The notes: generated by a model from the sequence alone, not told the origin. Positions 17,561 through 26,769 are shown, numbered from the stretch's first letter. The stretch: 48,660 bases of DNA from Bacillota bacterium (GCA_023451395.1 JAEXZL010000142.1:1-48660); one strand, 5' to 3'. Numbers and translations: made by a program.

Positions 17561-18700
17561 TTATTTCAAAGCGCTGCCAGCGATAACCATCTTTTGAACC
17601 TGAGAGGTTCCTTCGTAGATCTCTGTTATCTTAGCATCTCTCATCATTCTTTCTACAGGATACTCCTTAGTATAGCCATAGCCACCAAAGAGCTGTACTG
17701 CCTTAGTAGTTACTTCCATAGCAACCTCTGAAGCAAAGAGCTTTGCTCTAGCTGCCTCTACAGAATAAGGCTGTTTTTCTTCTTTAAGACATGCTGCCTT
17801 ATATACTAAATATCTTGCTGCTTCAATTTTAACATCCATATCTGCTATCATCCATTGAAGCCCCTGGAAGGCTGATAAAGGCTTACCAAACTGCTTTCTT
17901 TCCTTCATGTAGTTAACTGCTTCTTCAAGGGCTCCTTCTGCAATTCCTAATGCCTGAGCTGCTATACCTATTCTTCCTCCATCAAGAGTCTTCATAGCTA
18001 TACCAAAGCCTCTGCCTTCTTGTCCAATAAGATTTTCCTTTGGAACTATGCAGTTTTCCATTATAAGCTCTGTAGTAGAAGAAGCTCTTATACCTAGCTT
18101 GTTTTCCACCTTGCCAATGGAGAATCCAGGAAAGTCTTTCTCTACAATAAAGGCACTTATTCCCTTAGTTCCCTTAGAACGATCAGTCATAGCAAAAATT
18201 ATAAAGGTTTCTGCTACTCCACCATTAGTTATGAATATCTTTGATCCATTTAATACATAGTGGTCTCCATCAAGATAAGCAACAGTCTGCTGGCCTGCAG
18301 CATCAGTACCTGCATTAGGCTCTGTGAGTCCGAAGGCTCCAATCTTCTCACCCTTTGCTAATGGTGTTAAGTATTTTTCCTTCTGAGCTGGAGTTCCAAA
18401 GCTATCTATAAGTCCCGCACAAAGTGAAACATGAGCGGATAAAATAACACCTGTGGTTCCGCAAGCCTTTGAAAGCTCTTCCACTGCTAATATATAGGAT
18501 AAGGTGTCTCCACCAGCTCCACCATATTCCTTTGAGAAAGGAAGTCCCATAAGTCCATATTTAGCCATTTTCTTAACATTTTCCATGGGAAATTCTTCTG
18601 TTTCATCAATTTCTGCTGCCAAGGGAGCTACCTCATTAATGGCAAATTCTCTTACCATCTGTCTTACTAATTCCTGTTCTTTAGATAAAGCAAAATTCAT
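17561..18700 (-). CDS. bcd: Butyryl-CoA dehydrogenase
   Basis: A 379-residue acyl-CoA dehydrogenase that reduces crotonyl-CoA to butyryl-CoA together with EtfAB. It starts MNFALSKEQELVRQ, has the FAD-contacting blocks GLTEPNAGTDA and FITNGG, and the catalytic Glu363 in EIYEGTSQVQ. It follows crt by 22 bases. Operon context makes the short-chain butyryl assignment secure. Confidence 0.96.
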   Translation of the reverse strand: MNFALSKEQELVRQMVREFAINEVAPLAAEIDETEEFPMENVKKMAKYGLMGLPFSKEYGGAGGDTLSYILAVEELSKACGTTGVILSAHVSLCAGLIDSFGTPAQKEKYLTPLAKGEKIGAFGLTEPNAGTDAAGQQTVAYLDGDHYVLNGSKIFITNGGVAETFIIFAMTDRSKGTKGISAFIVEKDFPGFSIGKVENKLGIRASSTTELIMENCIVPKENLIGQEGRGFGIAMKTLDGGRIGIAAQALGIAEGALEEAVNYMKERKQFGKPLSAFQGLQWMIADMDVKIEAARYLVYKAACLKEEKQPYSVEAARAKLFASEVAMEVTTKAVQLFGGYGYTKEYPVERMMRDAKITEIYEGTSQVQKMVIAGSALK

Positions 18701-18722
18701 TTATTTTACCTCCTGTTAGATG

Positions 18723-19514
18723 CTATTTATTTTGGAAGTTCTTTTCAGCTCTCTTTTCAACAAAAGCTGTCATACCTTCTTTTTGATCTTCTGAGGAGAA
18801 GCATTCTCCAAAAATTTCTGCTTCAAAGCTTAAAGCAGTATCAATATCCATCTGCATTCCTCTATTTATTCCAGCTTTACTAAGCTTAACAGCTATAGGA
18901 GCATTCTTTGCTATAGCTTCTGCCATAGCCTTTGCTTCATTTAATAGCTCTTCAGGAGCAACTATTTTATTAACAAGTCCTATTCTGTAGGCTTCCTCAA
19001 CCTTTATTACGTTACCGGTATAAATAAGCTCCTTAGCTTTTCCAAGACCTACAACTCTAGCTAACCTTTGAGTTCCACCAAATCCTGGGGTAATTCCTAG
19101 ACCAACCTCAGGTTGTCCAAATTTAGCCTTTTCTGAAGCTATTCTTATATCGCAGGCTAGAGATAATTCACAGCCCCCGCCTAAGGCAAAGCCTCCAACT
19201 GCTGCTATTACAGGTTTTTCTAGGGTTTCTAATCTTCTAAACACCTTATTTCCTAAATTAGAAAACCTTCTTGCTTCCATAACAGATAAGTCCTTCATTT
19301 CTGTGATGTCTGCTCCAGCTACAAAAGCCTTTTCACCAGCTCCAGTAATAATAACTGCATAAATGCTGTCATCCCCCTCTAAGATGTCTACCACAGAATT
19401 TAAGTCTACCAAGGTTTCGCTGTTTAGTGCATTTAGTGCTTTAGGTCTGTTAATAGTAACTATAGCAATATTGCCTTCCTTTTCAAGAAGTACATTTTTA
19501 AATTCCATTTCCAT
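18723..19514 (-). CDS. crt: 3-hydroxybutyryl-CoA dehydratase (crotonase)
   Basis: A 263-residue enoyl-CoA hydratase, first gene of the operon, that dehydrates 3-hydroxybutyryl-CoA to crotonyl-CoA. The oxyanion-hole and catalytic segments are clear: EKAFVAGADI, GGFALGGGCELSLACDIRIA with one catalytic Glu, and FGQPEVGLGITPGFGGTQRL with the other. An AGGAGG-type site precedes the ATG, and the mRNA leader holds a small CCTGAA/TTCAGG hairpin at 19531-19547. Confidence 0.96.
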   Translation of the reverse strand: MEMEFKNVLLEKEGNIAIVTINRPKALNALNSETLVDLNSVVDILEGDDSIYAVIITGAGEKAFVAGADITEMKDLSVMEARRFSNLGNKVFRRLETLEKPVIAAVGGFALGGGCELSLACDIRIASEKAKFGQPEVGLGITPGFGGTQRLARVVGLGKAKELIYTGNVIKVEEAYRIGLVNKIVAPEELLNEAKAMAEAIAKNAPIAVKLSKAGINRGMQMDIDTALSFEAEIFGECFSSEDQKEGMTAFVEKRAEKNFQNK

Positions 19515-19575
19515 CCTCCTTAAAATAAGTCCTGAAATTTATTCAGGCTTGTATATAGAATTTATATTAAAATAT

Positions 19576-19603
19576 ATTATACTCTTTGTGGTTATAGCCA
19601 CAA
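19576..19603 (-). promoter_or_regulatory. crt operon promoter with overlapping Rex-like operator
   Basis: On the minus strand TTGTGG (-35, 19598-19603), 16 bases, then TATAAT (-10, 19576-19581). The -35 and spacer are covered by an 18-bp dyad, TTGTGGCTATAACCACAA (19586-19603). It has the size and the TTGTG/CACAA ends of a Rex site, although the inner AA/TT of the consensus is absent. The 358-base region up to rex otherwise shows only the leader hairpin and the rex terminator. Confidence 0.6.
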
Positions 19604-19780
19604 TAGAATATATTAACTTTTCAATATATTAATGCTAAAGGTAATATTTAGAAAATTTATTATGCACTTAGTTTATAATTTAACAATCTTCTTCGCCATA
19701 AAAAGCTAAGGTCCATATATTTTATTGCTATTTTTTAACATCATTTCCCCTTTCTTAGTAAAATTCACTAATAAAGTTCA

Positions 19781-19812
19781 AAAAAAAATAATTGAAGCTT
19801 TAGACTTCAATT
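19781..19812 (-). terminator. Terminator of rex
   Basis: On the minus strand AATTGAAG pairs with CTTCAATT around a 7-base loop, followed by ATTTTTTTTG. It lies about 60 bases past the rex stop codon. Confidence 0.85.
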
Positions 19813-19872
19813 ATCATTATATTACTTTGTTAAATTTTTTGCAATAATATATTTAGATTTATCAGTATATTT

Positions 19873-20505
19873 TTACTTTCCTTCGTTTAAAAGATAAACA
19901 AGGGTTAAAAGACTTTCGCTAAGATGTACATTCTCGATAATTACATCCTCTGGAGCAGACAAGTCTACGGGGGCAAAATTCCATATCCCCTTAACACCGC
20001 CTTCTACCAATATGTCACAAACCTTTTGTGCATTAGTCTCAGGAACACAGATTATTCCAATATCTATTGAATTGTTTCTGATATAGGATGGAAGAGTGTC
20101 AATATCACTTATCTCTATATCTCTTATTCTTAGACCTATGAGCTTTGGATTTGCATCAAAGATTGATTTAAGATTAAATCCCATCTTATCAAATCTAGTG
20201 TAATTTGCAATGGCCTGACCTAGGTTTCCTGCTCCTATTATAACCGAGCTATATTCCTTTTCAAGGCCTAAGATGCCGCTTATCTGGTTATATAATTCTT
20301 TAACATTATAACCATATCCCTGCTGACCAAAATCTCCGAAGCAGTTTAAATCCTGCCTTATTTGAGATGCAGTAAAACCAATTTTTTCACTAAGTTCCTT
20401 TGATGAAATTCTGTCTACGTCATTTTTCAGCAAATCCATTAGATATCTATAATACTTAGGAAGTCTTTTTATAACTGCCATTGATATATTTTTTTTCCTC
20501 TCCAT
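19873..20505 (-). CDS. rex: Redox-sensing transcriptional repressor Rex
   Basis: A 210-residue repressor with an N-terminal winged helix (about 1-80; SSKELSEKIGFTASQIRQDL) and a C-terminal Rossmann domain (GAGNLGQAIANY) that binds NADH or NAD+. High NADH releases it from DNA, freeing fermentation genes. It lies directly upstream of the crt operon, a common clostridial arrangement, and both promoters here carry Rex-like dyads. GAGGTG precedes the ATG. Confidence 0.96.
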   Translation of the reverse strand: MERKKNISMAVIKRLPKYYRYLMDLLKNDVDRISSKELSEKIGFTASQIRQDLNCFGDFGQQGYGYNVKELYNQISGILGLEKEYSSVIIGAGNLGQAIANYTRFDKMGFNLKSIFDANPKLIGLRIRDIEISDIDTLPSYIRNNSIDIGIICVPETNAQKVCDILVEGGVKGIWNFAPVDLSAPEDVIIENVHLSESLLTLVYLLNEGK

Positions 20506-20638
20506 TAAAACACCTCTTTTTCCACATGAAATTCTCTTAGATTTATAACATAAATTTTACAGTATTTAATCTATTTACTATTTAATTATAACTAATGGTT
20601 CATTAATAATCAATTATTTTGTGAATAGAAATACAAGA

Positions 20639-20656
20639 TTGTTAATATTATAACTA
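20639..20656 (-). promoter_or_regulatory. Probable Rex operator over the rex promoter
   Basis: TTGTTAATATTATAACTA matches the clostridial Rex consensus TTGTTAA-N4-TTAACAA at 12 of 14 defined positions. A minus-strand TATAAT (20647-20652) lies inside it, about 145 bases upstream of the rex ATG, so Rex would cover the -10 of its own gene. This is a prediction from sequence only. Confidence 0.5.
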
Positions 20657-20730
20657 TAATTATACTATTTTCTTAAAAATTAGACCCATTAAAGTTTATT
20701 GATTATTATATCATAAAAGGCCCTTTGTCA

Positions 20731-21321
20731 TTATCTATTTATCAAATTTAAAAGGACCTCTCCTACACCTAAATGCTCTAGAAGAATTTTTGTACCTATT
20801 ATTATAAGTACAATTCCTCCAAAAGCCGTAGCCTTTTCCTTTAATACAACTCCAAGCTTATCTCCCAAAAGTACTGCTAAGAAGCTTAATATAAAGGTTA
20901 CTAAAGCAATTATCACTACCCCAAAGATAATATTTACATTAAGAAATGCCATAGTAATTCCCACAGCTAAAGCATCAATGCTAGTAGCTATGGCAAGGGA
21001 GAGATACAGCCGAGTAGAAAAGTTTACAATGCAGGCTTCTTCTTCCTTTTTATAACTGTCTATAATCATTTTCCCACCTAATAAGGACAATAATGTAAAA
21101 GCAATCCAGTGATCTAATGCCATAATCTCACCATAAAAGCTCCTCCCTAGAAGCCATCCTATAAGAGGCATAAGACCTTGAAAAAAACCAAAATATAGCC
21201 CTGCCTTAAGAGCTGTAGTAAGCTTATTTCCCTTGCAGGTTCTAAGACCTAAGGTTATTGATACCGCAGAAGCATCCATTGCAAGTCCTAATGAAATAAA
21301 AAACAAAGCCTCTAATCCCAT
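20731..21321 (-). CDS. mntP: Manganese efflux pump MntP
   Basis: A 196-residue inner-membrane protein of six predicted helices built from two related halves, each with the metal-binding signature: MDASAVS near residue 16 and SIDALAVG in the second half. It exports Mn2+ when the cell is overloaded. GGGGGG precedes the ATG. Its leader holds a manganese-type riboswitch and a terminator, which agrees with this function. Confidence 0.93.
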   Translation of the reverse strand: MGLEALFFISLGLAMDASAVSITLGLRTCKGNKLTTALKAGLYFGFFQGLMPLIGWLLGRSFYGEIMALDHWIAFTLLSLLGGKMIIDSYKKEEEACIVNFSTRLYLSLAIATSIDALAVGITMAFLNVNIIFGVVIIALVTFILSFLAVLLGDKLGVVLKEKATAFGGIVLIIIGTKILLEHLGVGEVLLNLINR

Positions 21322-21347
21322 GTTAATCCCCCCACTATTTTATACAT

Positions 21348-21393
21348 AAAAAAAGACTTATGTATAACGCAACCCTTCGTTATACATAAGTCT
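21348..21393 (-). terminator. Regulated terminator in the mntP leader
   Basis: On the minus strand the 16-base arm AGACTTATGTATAACG pairs perfectly with CGTTATACATAAGTCT around an 8-base loop, followed by seven Ts. It lies between the aptamer and the mntP ribosome site. A third segment, TTATGTATAA, just downstream (about 21341-21350) can pair with the second arm instead. Confidence 0.88.
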
Positions 21394-21499
21394 CACTTTT
21401 TAATACAAAGCCAGATTTCAAAAATCAGTATGTTGACTCTGTAACAGGTTATTATATAACCTGCAAGCTACTCCCTTACGCCTGAAAGTATTCTCAACC
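21394..21499 (-). ncRNA. yybP-ykoY-type Mn2+ riboswitch aptamer
   Basis: The mntP leader RNA, read on the minus strand, carries the blocks I associate with the yybP-ykoY manganese riboswitch: AGGGAGTAGC, then a variable GCAGGTTAT/ATAACCTG-type hairpin, then GAGTCAACATACTG. It starts just after a consensus promoter and ends before a strong terminator. By the family model, Mn2+ binding should prevent termination and so turn on the exporter. Confidence 0.85.
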
Positions 21500-21505
21500 T
21501 CTATT

Positions 21506-21534
21506 ATTATAGATAAGTTAAATTTCTCTGTCAA
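21506..21534 (-). promoter_or_regulatory. Promoter of the riboswitch-mntP transcript
   Basis: On the minus strand TTGACA (21529-21534), 17 bases, TATAAT (21506-21511): a perfect consensus sigma-A promoter. Transcription should begin near 21499. Confidence 0.92.
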
Positions 21535-21585
21535 CAAAAAAATGCAAATAATTTATAAATCAACGGGATTTTTTAAAAATATTGT

Positions 21586-21618
21586 CAAAAAAATAATGCT
21601 GTTTACATAAACAGCATT
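21586..21618 (-). terminator. Terminator of the mannose-1-phosphate guanylyltransferase gene
   Basis: On the minus strand AATGCTGTTT pairs with AAACAGCATT around a 4-base loop and runs into ATTTTTTTG. It starts 6 bases past the stop codon. Confidence 0.9.
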
Positions 21619-21623
21619 ATCTT

Positions 21624-22694
21624 TTAAATGTATCTTTTATACTCACTATACTCACTAATCTCATTAATTAAATGCTTTATCTCTTGATCCTTACACTTAT
21701 CCATTATAAGAATTACATCTTTAGAATTTACTATTACCAAATCCTTAATACCAAAGCCAATAATAAGATTTTCTTTGCTTCCAAAAACATAACAATTTTC
21801 ACTTTCATCAAGAAAAACATTATCCAAAACATAGTTTCCTTGGTTTCTCTTAAGAAACTTACTTAATGCAGAAAAGCTTCCTATATCATCCCATATAAAG
21901 TCACTCTTAATTACAAAGGCCTTTCTAGTCTTTTGCATCACACCAAAATCAATAGAAATGCCATCAATGAGCCTATACTGCTCCTCGATAGTCTTTTCCT
22001 CCAAAGGTGTGTCAAGCTGCTGATATATTTCCAAAAGACTTTTATATATTTTAGGAAGATATTTCTCAAACTCTCTTAAAATAACATCTGCTCTGAACAT
22101 GAACATGCCACTATTCCATAGATAAGTCCCCTTTAAAAGAAAATACTTAGCAACCTCTATATTAGGCTTTTCTGTAAAGCGAATTACCTTATAGGTGGCG
22201 ATATTTCCCTGAGTCCTTTCACCCATCTCAATATACCCATATCCAGTTTCTGGGGAACTAGGTGCTATGCCTATGGTAACCAATCCTCTTCGTCTATCTG
22301 CTATCTCAATTCCCTGCCTAAGGGTTTCTTGATAGCTTTTTTCTCCTTCAATATAATGATCCGAGGGAAGTACCATCATCACTGCATCCTTATCCTTTTT
22401 TAAGAGCTTCACTGCAGAAAGACCTATGCAGGTGGCAGTTTCTTTATTAGCAGGTTCTATGAATATATTTTCCTTAGGAATTTGGGGAAGCTCCTCTTTA
22501 ATCTTCTCCAGATAATCCTTATTTGTTACTACATAGATATTTGAGATATCCACAATGGGTAATATCCTTTCAACGGTGTTTACCAGAAAACTTTTATTAT
22601 TTACCAGCTTTAAAAATTGCTTTGGTGTATCGCTTCGAGATAGAGGATATAATCTTGTTCCTTTTCCTCCTGCTAATATTAAGGCATATAGCAA
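21624..22694 (-). CDS. manC: Mannose-1-phosphate guanylyltransferase
   Basis: A 356-residue nucleotidyltransferase that makes GDP-mannose from GTP and mannose-1-phosphate, for surface polysaccharides. The N-terminal loop GGKGTRLYPLSRSDTPKQFL and the substrate segments RFTEKPNIE and WNSGMF are present. It lacks the fused C-terminal phosphomannose isomerase domain of longer AlgA/ManC proteins. The start is a TTG, preceded by GGAGTG; no in-frame ATG nearby keeps the LILAGGKGTR motif. It seems to be a single gene. Confidence 0.9.
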   Translation of the reverse strand: MLYALILAGGKGTRLYPLSRSDTPKQFLKLVNNKSFLVNTVERILPIVDISNIYVVTNKDYLEKIKEELPQIPKENIFIEPANKETATCIGLSAVKLLKKDKDAVMMVLPSDHYIEGEKSYQETLRQGIEIADRRRGLVTIGIAPSSPETGYGYIEMGERTQGNIATYKVIRFTEKPNIEVAKYFLLKGTYLWNSGMFMFRADVILREFEKYLPKIYKSLLEIYQQLDTPLEEKTIEEQYRLIDGISIDFGVMQKTRKAFVIKSDFIWDDIGSFSALSKFLKRNQGNYVLDNVFLDESENCYVFGSKENLIIGFGIKDLVIVNSKDVILIMDKCKDQEIKHLINEISEYSEYKRYI

Positions 22695-22797
22695 AGGGCT
22701 TCACTCCACAATATAACTATGTTCTATAATATGCCTTCTTTTCTTTTTGTGTGATTACCCTCCTTGAGCCTTTTATCAATATTCCTACAAGGTATAT

Positions 22798-24051
22798 CTA
22801 TTCTCTGTGCCTTGTTTCTATACTCTTCTTCCAAGCATATATACCTAGAGAAACTCCTATAATGCCATAAGCTACAAAGCCTCTGAAATATTCTCCTACC
22901 TGAGGGTTATCAAAGAGATTTTTTCCTGCCATGGGAGAGATGATAAATAGTGTATGGAATAGTATTATCCCCAGAAGTGCTTGGCCATTAGTTGCCTTGG
23001 ATACGGAGGCACCTCCTATGAGCAGTGCTGCAATAGAAAACATACCTACTTGCTCATGGCTTCCATAGGTGTTTAGGGTTCCAATATTCTGAAGAAATAT
23101 TATTTGCCCCCAGGCTGCTAAAACCGTTGAAAAGATTATGGCAATAATCCTTATTTTATTCACCTTTATTCCTGAGGCATTAGCTACCTGCATATCTTGA
23201 CCAACAGTTCTAAGATCCTGACCAAGCTTTGTTTTTAGTAAGAAGCTGTTGAAGATACAGAGTACAATAATCGCTAGAATCGTTATTATAGGGACATCTA
23301 CAAATTTAAAGCTAAAATTAAGCTCTTTAATAAAAGTAATGGCTAGCACTGCTATAATACACAGAGCCCCATAAAAAACATATTTTACATTAACGTTTTT
23401 ATCTCTTCTTTTTATAAGAATAAACCTTATTATATAGTAGAATAAAAAGCACAAAAGAATTATCATGGAGGTCTTGTATAAATCCATCTTAAAAACACCA
23501 TCTAAGGCATACTTTATCCCGCCCTGTAAATCCACTGTATTTTTTACGCCTACTCCTCCATTTAAAATAAGCACTGGATTCTTCATTGGAATTATCTTTC
23601 CCACAAAGAAAAGAAATAATAGCTGATAAAGACCATTGGCAAAGAGTGCAAGAATCATTCCTGCTATCATTTCCTGCCCTTTGGTTTTATTTAAAAGCTT
23701 TCCTGTAAGGTATCCAAAAAACACAGCAATAGGGGTACTTAGAACTATACAGAGAATAAAACCTCCAATACCTGTAATCTGCCAGTGGGTTACAGCTATT
23801 ATTGCTATCTGCCCTGCCATAGCACCTATAACCATTCCGAAATTTAATCCCATACCTGCTAAGACTGGTATTATTAAAGAAAGAACTAAAAACATATTTC
23901 GTGCTATTCTTGCTATAAGCTCTCCAAGAACAAAGGAAAAGGGCTGAGCTGCCAGTTCAATTCCAATAAGACAGAGAGCTACAAAAAGCAGGGTAACCAT
24001 ATTATTAAATAACCAGCTCTTAATTGATTTTAATATTTCTTTTGCTTCCAT
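22798..24051 (-). CDS. ABC importer permease 1 (BPD_transp_2 family)
   Basis: A 417-residue membrane permease with about ten hydrophobic segments, of the kind that imports simple sugars, nucleosides or branched-chain amino acids. The family-typical MGLNFGMVIGAMAGQ and the late GGASVSKA region are visible. Its start shares one base with the stop of permease 2 (TAATG), and ATPase and lipoprotein genes precede it. The substrate is unknown. Confidence 0.88.
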   Translation of the reverse strand: MEAKEILKSIKSWLFNNMVTLLFVALCLIGIELAAQPFSFVLGELIARIARNMFLVLSLIIPVLAGMGLNFGMVIGAMAGQIAIIAVTHWQITGIGGFILCIVLSTPIAVFFGYLTGKLLNKTKGQEMIAGMILALFANGLYQLLFLFFVGKIIPMKNPVLILNGGVGVKNTVDLQGGIKYALDGVFKMDLYKTSMIILLCFLFYYIIRFILIKRRDKNVNVKYVFYGALCIIAVLAITFIKELNFSFKFVDVPIITILAIIVLCIFNSFLLKTKLGQDLRTVGQDMQVANASGIKVNKIRIIAIIFSTVLAAWGQIIFLQNIGTLNTYGSHEQVGMFSIAALLIGGASVSKATNGQALLGIILFHTLFIISPMAGKNLFDNPQVGEYFRGFVAYGIIGVSLGIYAWKKSIETRHRE

Positions 24052-25094
24052 TATCCCCTGCTCCCTTCTACCTTAGTTAAGGCATATAATATTATTCCAT
24101 TACTTATAATTATTCTTATTACTTCTGATAGATTTCCTTCTGTCACTATTTTATTTGCTACAGGAAGGCCAATGGTAAGAAGCCCTTGAAAGAGTATTGT
24201 ACCAATGATTACATGGGATATTTTTGCCCTGGTAGAGGTTGCTCCCCCTATGAGAACCGCTGCAACTGCAGGAAAGCCCATCATCATCGGTGCCGTATAA
24301 AGCTGATAAAAACCATAGCTTTGAGCATATACTATTATCCCTACTGCTCCTAAAACAGTAGAAAGAAGTGTTCCTAGAATTCTACCCTTATCTATATTAA
24401 TCCCTGAAGCCTTTGCAAAGCTTGGATTACTTCCTGAAGCAGTCATTGCTATACCACTTTTAGTCCTTAGGGCAATTGCAGTAATAAGGCAGCATAAGAG
24501 GAACATAAGCAAAAGCCCTGTAGGAATTTTAACCCCAAAAAGAGGAAAGCTCCAAAGTTTATCCAAAACCTTATCATACCTATCAGACAAGGCTATGGTA
24601 GTTCTTATTCCTTGTCCTATAGGCCACTTTATTTCACCACTTTGAAAAGGTAAAACAAGCCATGCAATACACATTAAAGATACTGAGGAAAATCCCATAT
24701 AGGTTGATACCATCATTTCAGAGCCCTTTACCTTATTTAGTAATAAACCATAGCCGTAGCCGGCAGCAGCAGAGATGGGAATTGCTATTAAGATAGCAAC
24801 GGCTAACGCTGTTAATCCAGTAAGATTTAGTTCTATGCTTATTAGCCCGCCTAAAAGTCCACAAAGTATCCCCAGTGGAAGCCCGAAGTTTAAGCCTATA
24901 CCACAAACTATTCCAGGCACCATAGCTAAAACAAGTATACCGTTCATCCCTGTTCTCACTAAAGTATCATAAATTAACATATTGATGGGAATACCCAAAA
25001 ATATAGCCATAAGACAGAGTACTATAAAAAAGCTTATAATTATTGTTCTGGGAAGCCCTAAAGCCTCATATACCTCTTTTATCCTCTTTCCCAT
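24051..25094 (-). CDS. ABC importer permease 2 (BPD_transp_2 family)
   Basis: A 347-residue partner permease with parallel motifs (CGIGLNFGLPLGILCG and GGATSTRAKISHV). It overlaps the ATPase gene by 16 bases at its start and the other permease gene by one base at its end, so the subunits are translationally coupled. The two dissimilar permeases presumably form a heterodimeric channel. Confidence 0.88.
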   Translation of the reverse strand: MGKRIKEVYEALGLPRTIIISFFIVLCLMAIFLGIPINMLIYDTLVRTGMNGILVLAMVPGIVCGIGLNFGLPLGILCGLLGGLISIELNLTGLTALAVAILIAIPISAAAGYGYGLLLNKVKGSEMMVSTYMGFSSVSLMCIAWLVLPFQSGEIKWPIGQGIRTTIALSDRYDKVLDKLWSFPLFGVKIPTGLLLMFLLCCLITAIALRTKSGIAMTASGSNPSFAKASGINIDKGRILGTLLSTVLGAVGIIVYAQSYGFYQLYTAPMMMGFPAVAAVLIGGATSTRAKISHVIIGTILFQGLLTIGLPVANKIVTEGNLSEVIRIIISNGIILYALTKVEGSRG

Positions 25095-26698
25095 GATTCT
25101 TCCTCCACCATTCCATTCTTTATCTCAGAGTGCCCTGCCAGTAATAATCCATAATCCACATCACTGGCCTCAGGGCTTAATATTCCAGCCTTCTTTCCTT
25201 CTGAAACTATCATAACTCTGTGACATATGGCTCTAAGTTCAGCCAGCTCTGAAGAGGTAATTATTATTGTTAGGTCTCTCTCCTTATTTAACTTAACAAG
25301 GAGTTCTAAGACCAACTTTTTTGCACCTACATCAATCCCTCTTGTAGGCTCAGAAACCAGAAGCAGTTTTGGATCTAGAGCTAGGGCTCTGGCAATACAT
25401 ATTTTTTGCTGATTTCCTCCACTTAGTCTTCTTACAATCTGTTGTGCTCCTGTACATCTTATATCCAGATCTTTGATATAAGCCTTTGCAGAGCTTCTTA
25501 TCCTTTTTCCATCTCTCTGAGTAATGATAAAATATTTTTTCAAAAAATCATTTTTTACGTACATTGCTGAAAGAGCTATATTATTTTCTATGGTATCTTC
25601 TAGCAAAAGTCCAACTCCTCTTCTATCCTCGGACACGAAGGCCACACCTTCCTTTAAGACTTCTAAAGGGTTATTTAAAGGAAGCTTCTTTTTTTCTAAA
25701 AACACTTCACCGCTGCTGTAATAGATACCCATTATTCCATTGGCAATTCCTATCTTTCCTTGTCCCGCCAGGCCTCCTATGCCAAATATTTCTCCCTTAT
25801 ATATATCTAAATCTATTCCCTTAACCTTTTCACCTGGCATGTCCACCTTAAGGTCTCTTAGACTTAAAAATACCTTTTGGTCCATAAACTTCTTTTTATC
25901 TAAGTCAACAAGCCTCTCAATTTTTCTCCCAACCATGAGCTCAGCTAACTGCATAATATCAGTTTCAAGAACTTTTTTATCCGCTATTGCCTCTCCATCT
26001 CTCATTATGGTTATATTTTCTGCTACTTCCATAACCTCATTTAATCTATGAGTTATAAAAATAATAGCAATTCCCTTTTGTGACAAAAGCTTCATTGTAT
26101 CTAAAAGCCTTTTAGCTTCCTCTTCTGTAAGCACAGCAGTAGGCTCATCAAAAACCAAAAGCTTTATATTTTTCTTATCTATCTCCCTGGCTATTTCAAT
26201 AAACTGCATATAACCTACAGGAAGTCCCTCAACCTTTAGGCCTGGGTTAAGATTTAAGCCAATGGTATCTAAATCCTCCTGAGCATCCTTATCCATTTCC
26301 TTATGATTTAATGTTTTAAAGGCGGGTCCTAATACTTTGCTTATAATATTGCCTTTTGTTATCTCACGGTTTAGCTTTATATTTTCTCTAACAGTAAAGC
26401 CTGGAATGAGCATAAATTCTTGATGAACCATTCCTATTCCAAGACTCATTGCCTCTAAAGGACTTTTTATAGTTATACTTTTTCCCTGATATTTTACCTC
26501 ACCCTTATAACCCCCAGTGCTGTGTATCACTGGCATTCCAAATAGGATATTCATAAGTGTTGATTTTCCTGCTCCATTTTCTCCTAATAGCGCGTGTATT
26601 TCCCCTTCCATAACCCTTAAGGAAACATCTTTAAGAACTCTATTGCCATAATACTCTTTGTCTATATTAACCATCTCTAAAATGGCAGCTCTCTCCAT
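25079..26698 (-). CDS. ABC importer ATP-binding protein with two ATPase domains
   Basis: A 539-residue fused double ATPase of the sugar/nucleoside type. Domain 1 (about 8-245) has Walker A GENGAGKS, a loosely conserved signature at LPVGYMQFIEIARE, and Walker B LLVFDEPTA. Domain 2 (about 270-515) has a weak Walker A (GLAGQGKIGI) but a canonical signature RRLSGGNQQKICIARAL. One degenerate site is normal in this family. It energises the two permeases encoded immediately downstream. Confidence 0.92.
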   Translation of the reverse strand: MERAAILEMVNIDKEYYGNRVLKDVSLRVMEGEIHALLGENGAGKSTLMNILFGMPVIHSTGGYKGEVKYQGKSITIKSPLEAMSLGIGMVHQEFMLIPGFTVRENIKLNREITKGNIISKVLGPAFKTLNHKEMDKDAQEDLDTIGLNLNPGLKVEGLPVGYMQFIEIAREIDKKNIKLLVFDEPTAVLTEEEAKRLLDTMKLLSQKGIAIIFITHRLNEVMEVAENITIMRDGEAIADKKVLETDIMQLAELMVGRKIERLVDLDKKKFMDQKVFLSLRDLKVDMPGEKVKGIDLDIYKGEIFGIGGLAGQGKIGIANGIMGIYYSSGEVFLEKKKLPLNNPLEVLKEGVAFVSEDRRGVGLLLEDTIENNIALSAMYVKNDFLKKYFIITQRDGKRIRSSAKAYIKDLDIRCTGAQQIVRRLSGGNQQKICIARALALDPKLLLVSEPTRGIDVGAKKLVLELLVKLNKERDLTIIITSSELAELRAICHRVMIVSEGKKAGILSPEASDVDYGLLLAGHSEIKNGMVEEESWERG

Positions 26699-26720
26699 TT
26701 TTCTCCTCCTTTAATAAAGC

Positions 26721-26749
26721 TAGGGAGTGAAGACATGCTCCACCCCCTA
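26721..26749 (-). other. Hairpin between lipoprotein and ATPase genes
   Basis: TAGGGAGTG and CACCCCCTA form a 9-bp stem with one G-T-type mismatch in the mRNA between the substrate-binding lipoprotein and the rest of the importer operon. There is no T-run, so it is more likely an mRNA-stabilising or partial attenuation hairpin that lets the binding protein be made in excess. Confidence 0.5.
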
Positions 26750-26769
26750 AAATATATTAGATATAAAAT

